From Roseibium aggregatum (GTDB lineage Bacteria; Pseudomonadota; Alphaproteobacteria; Rhizobiales; Stappiaceae), in NCBI RefSeq assembly GCF_017309185.1, contig NZ_JAEKJZ010000005.1, positions 372,001-436,000 of the forward strand: DNA of 64,000 nucleotides, read 5' to 3'. Shown here in pieces: positions 63,072 to 64,000 of the stretch. The notes under the pieces were generated by a model. That model was not told where the DNA came from, searched no databases, and saw only the letters and a program-made list of their open reading frames with translations. The translations under genes and the position numbers were made by a program. Each line of letters opens with the position of its first letter. The first letter of the stretch is position 1.

Positions 63072-64000
63072 CGGCAAGTGCCTATATCTCGGGCGCCGCG
63101 ATGACGGCTTTCGGCAAGTTGCCGGGCTTTTCGTCTCTCGACCTTCAGGCGCGCGCCGCCGAAGAGGCGTTACAGGAGAGTGGCCTCGCGCGCGGCGATA
63201 TCGACGGGCTTCTGGTCGGCTATGCCACCACCGCTCCTCACCTGATGCCCGCGACACGCTTCGCGGAGGCCTTCGGGCTGCGCCCGAGTTGCGCCTACGG
63301 CATTTCGGTCGGCGGGGCGACGGGCCTCGCGATGGTCGCACTCGCCCGCCATCTTGTCGCGGCGGGGGCTGCAAGGAACGTTCTGGTGGTGGCGGGAGAG
63401 AACCGGCGCAGCGGACAAAGCGGGGCCTCGGTCACCCGAACCCTTTCGGAAGTGGGTGACCCGCTGCACGAAGTGCCCAACGGGGCCTCGGTACCTGCCT
63501 ATTACGCCCTCGCGGCTTCCGAGTACATGCACCGGACCGGGGTGAGCGAAGAGGATCTCGCCGAACTCGCGGTCTTGATGCGGCGTCATGCGGTTGCGAC
63601 CGAAGGGGCCCAATTCCGGGACCCGATCACCGTTGATGATGTCATGGCAAGCCGGCCCATCGCCACGCCCCTGAAACTGCTCGATTGCTGCTCCGTGTCG
63701 GACGGCGGAGCTTCGGTCGTGGTCTCCGGCGCGCCTTCCGGAAGCCGAACCGCGCTTCGGATCGCAGGCACGGGAGAAAGCCATCGCCACCAGCATATGA
63801 GCTCCGCGCCTCAAGACATTGCGGAAGGTGCCCGGATAGCCGCCGCCGCCGCGTTGCGCATGTCGGGCCACTCCATCGATCAGATGGGCCGGGCGGCGAT
63901 TTACGACAGTTTCACGATCACTTTGATGATGCTTCTGGAGGCTTGCGGTCTCTCCGAGCCGGGCGGCACCGCGGCAGACGCGCGCGCGGGCCGTTTCGAC
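63068..64000 (+). CDS. Thiolase-family (SCP2-like) acetyl-CoA acyltransferase, partial
   Basis: The first 311 residues of a thiolase-like protein cut by the window end. It opens TASAYISGAAMTAFGKLPGF and keeps GDIDGLLVG, then YGISVGGATGLAMVALARHL at the nucleophile region and EVPNGASVPAYYALAASEYM with LLDCCSVSDGGASVVV, as in SCP2-type thiolases. The start is TTG at 63068, 7 bases after a strong GGAGG and overlapping the stop of the hydratase gene. Positioned after a synthetase and hydratases, it would perform the carbon-carbon cleavage or a condensation. The C-terminal catalytic residues are outside the window. Confidence 0.85.
   Translation, partial: MTASAYISGAAMTAFGKLPGFSSLDLQARAAEEALQESGLARGDIDGLLVGYATTAPHLMPATRFAEAFGLRPSCAYGISVGGATGLAMVALARHLVAAGAARNVLVVAGENRRSGQSGASVTRTLSEVGDPLHEVPNGASVPAYYALAASEYMHRTGVSEEDLAELAVLMRRHAVATEGAQFRDPITVDDVMASRPIATPLKLLDCCSVSDGGASVVVSGAPSGSRTALRIAGTGESHRHQHMSSAPQDIAEGARIAAAAALRMSGHSIDQMGRAAIYDSFTITLMMLLEACGLSEPGGTAADARAGRFD

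Overview
The window reads as a chromosomal segment of a GC-rich marine alphaproteobacterium. A Stappiaceae-like organism (Roseibium/Labrenzia/Stappia group) is my inference, from the red-type RuBisCO operon, the ectoine catabolism genes with a MocR-type regulator, the TRAP and Dpp/Opp transporters, and a VPLPA-CTERM protein. No rRNA, tRNA, CRISPR array, insertion sequence or prophage was seen.

Layout. 1-7.4 kb: a partial peptide-type permease, then a leftward operon for a peptide/opine-type ABC transporter (binding protein, permease, a permease-ATPase fusion, a second ATPase) ending in a FadR-like GntR regulator. 7.5-16 kb: a divergent M20 amidohydrolase, then a leftward ectoine utilization set (enuR-eutB-eutC-doeA-doeB) and a divergent class III aminotransferase. 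Three copies of a TCATGACAATT motif mark the two regulatory gaps. 16-18.7 kb: a very AT-rich block followed by a chemoreceptor.

18.9-31.7 kb: a complete Calvin-Benson-Bassham operon. cbbR is divergent from cbbF-P-T-A-L-S-X-E, a glyoxylate aminotransferase, a thioredoxin-like gene, cbbZ and cbbY. It thus encodes RuBisCO, its activase, ribulose bisphosphate regeneration, 2-phosphoglycolate salvage and removal of misfire inhibitors in one transcription direction. An orphan exbD follows on the other strand.

32.8-50.5 kb: surface and sensing functions. These are a second chemoreceptor with a small unknown protein, a LuxR-HTH protein fused to a probably inactive alpha/beta-hydrolase domain, a 1858-residue FG-GAP/VCBS/propeller/RTX surface protein preceded by an operator-like palindrome and a leader terminator, a VPLPA-CTERM protein, a two-partner secretion pair (tpsA/tpsB) and an AraC regulator. 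A frameshifted relic of an Asp/Glu-racemase/EutA-like gene sits at 50.1-50.4 kb.

50.5-64 kb: a catabolic island of unknown substrate. It holds a secreted SMP-30-like protein, a TRAP transporter, two related IclR regulators, aldehyde dehydrogenase, iron alcohol dehydrogenase, a GST-like protein, an ADP-forming-type acyl-CoA synthetase, two MaoC-like hydratases and a thiolase cut by the window end. It looks like uptake, oxidation to an acid, CoA activation, hydration and thiolysis. The leads I rate highest are the LuxR/pseudo-hydrolase with the attenuated giant adhesin, this catabolic island, the EnuR-type repeats and the EutA-like relic.
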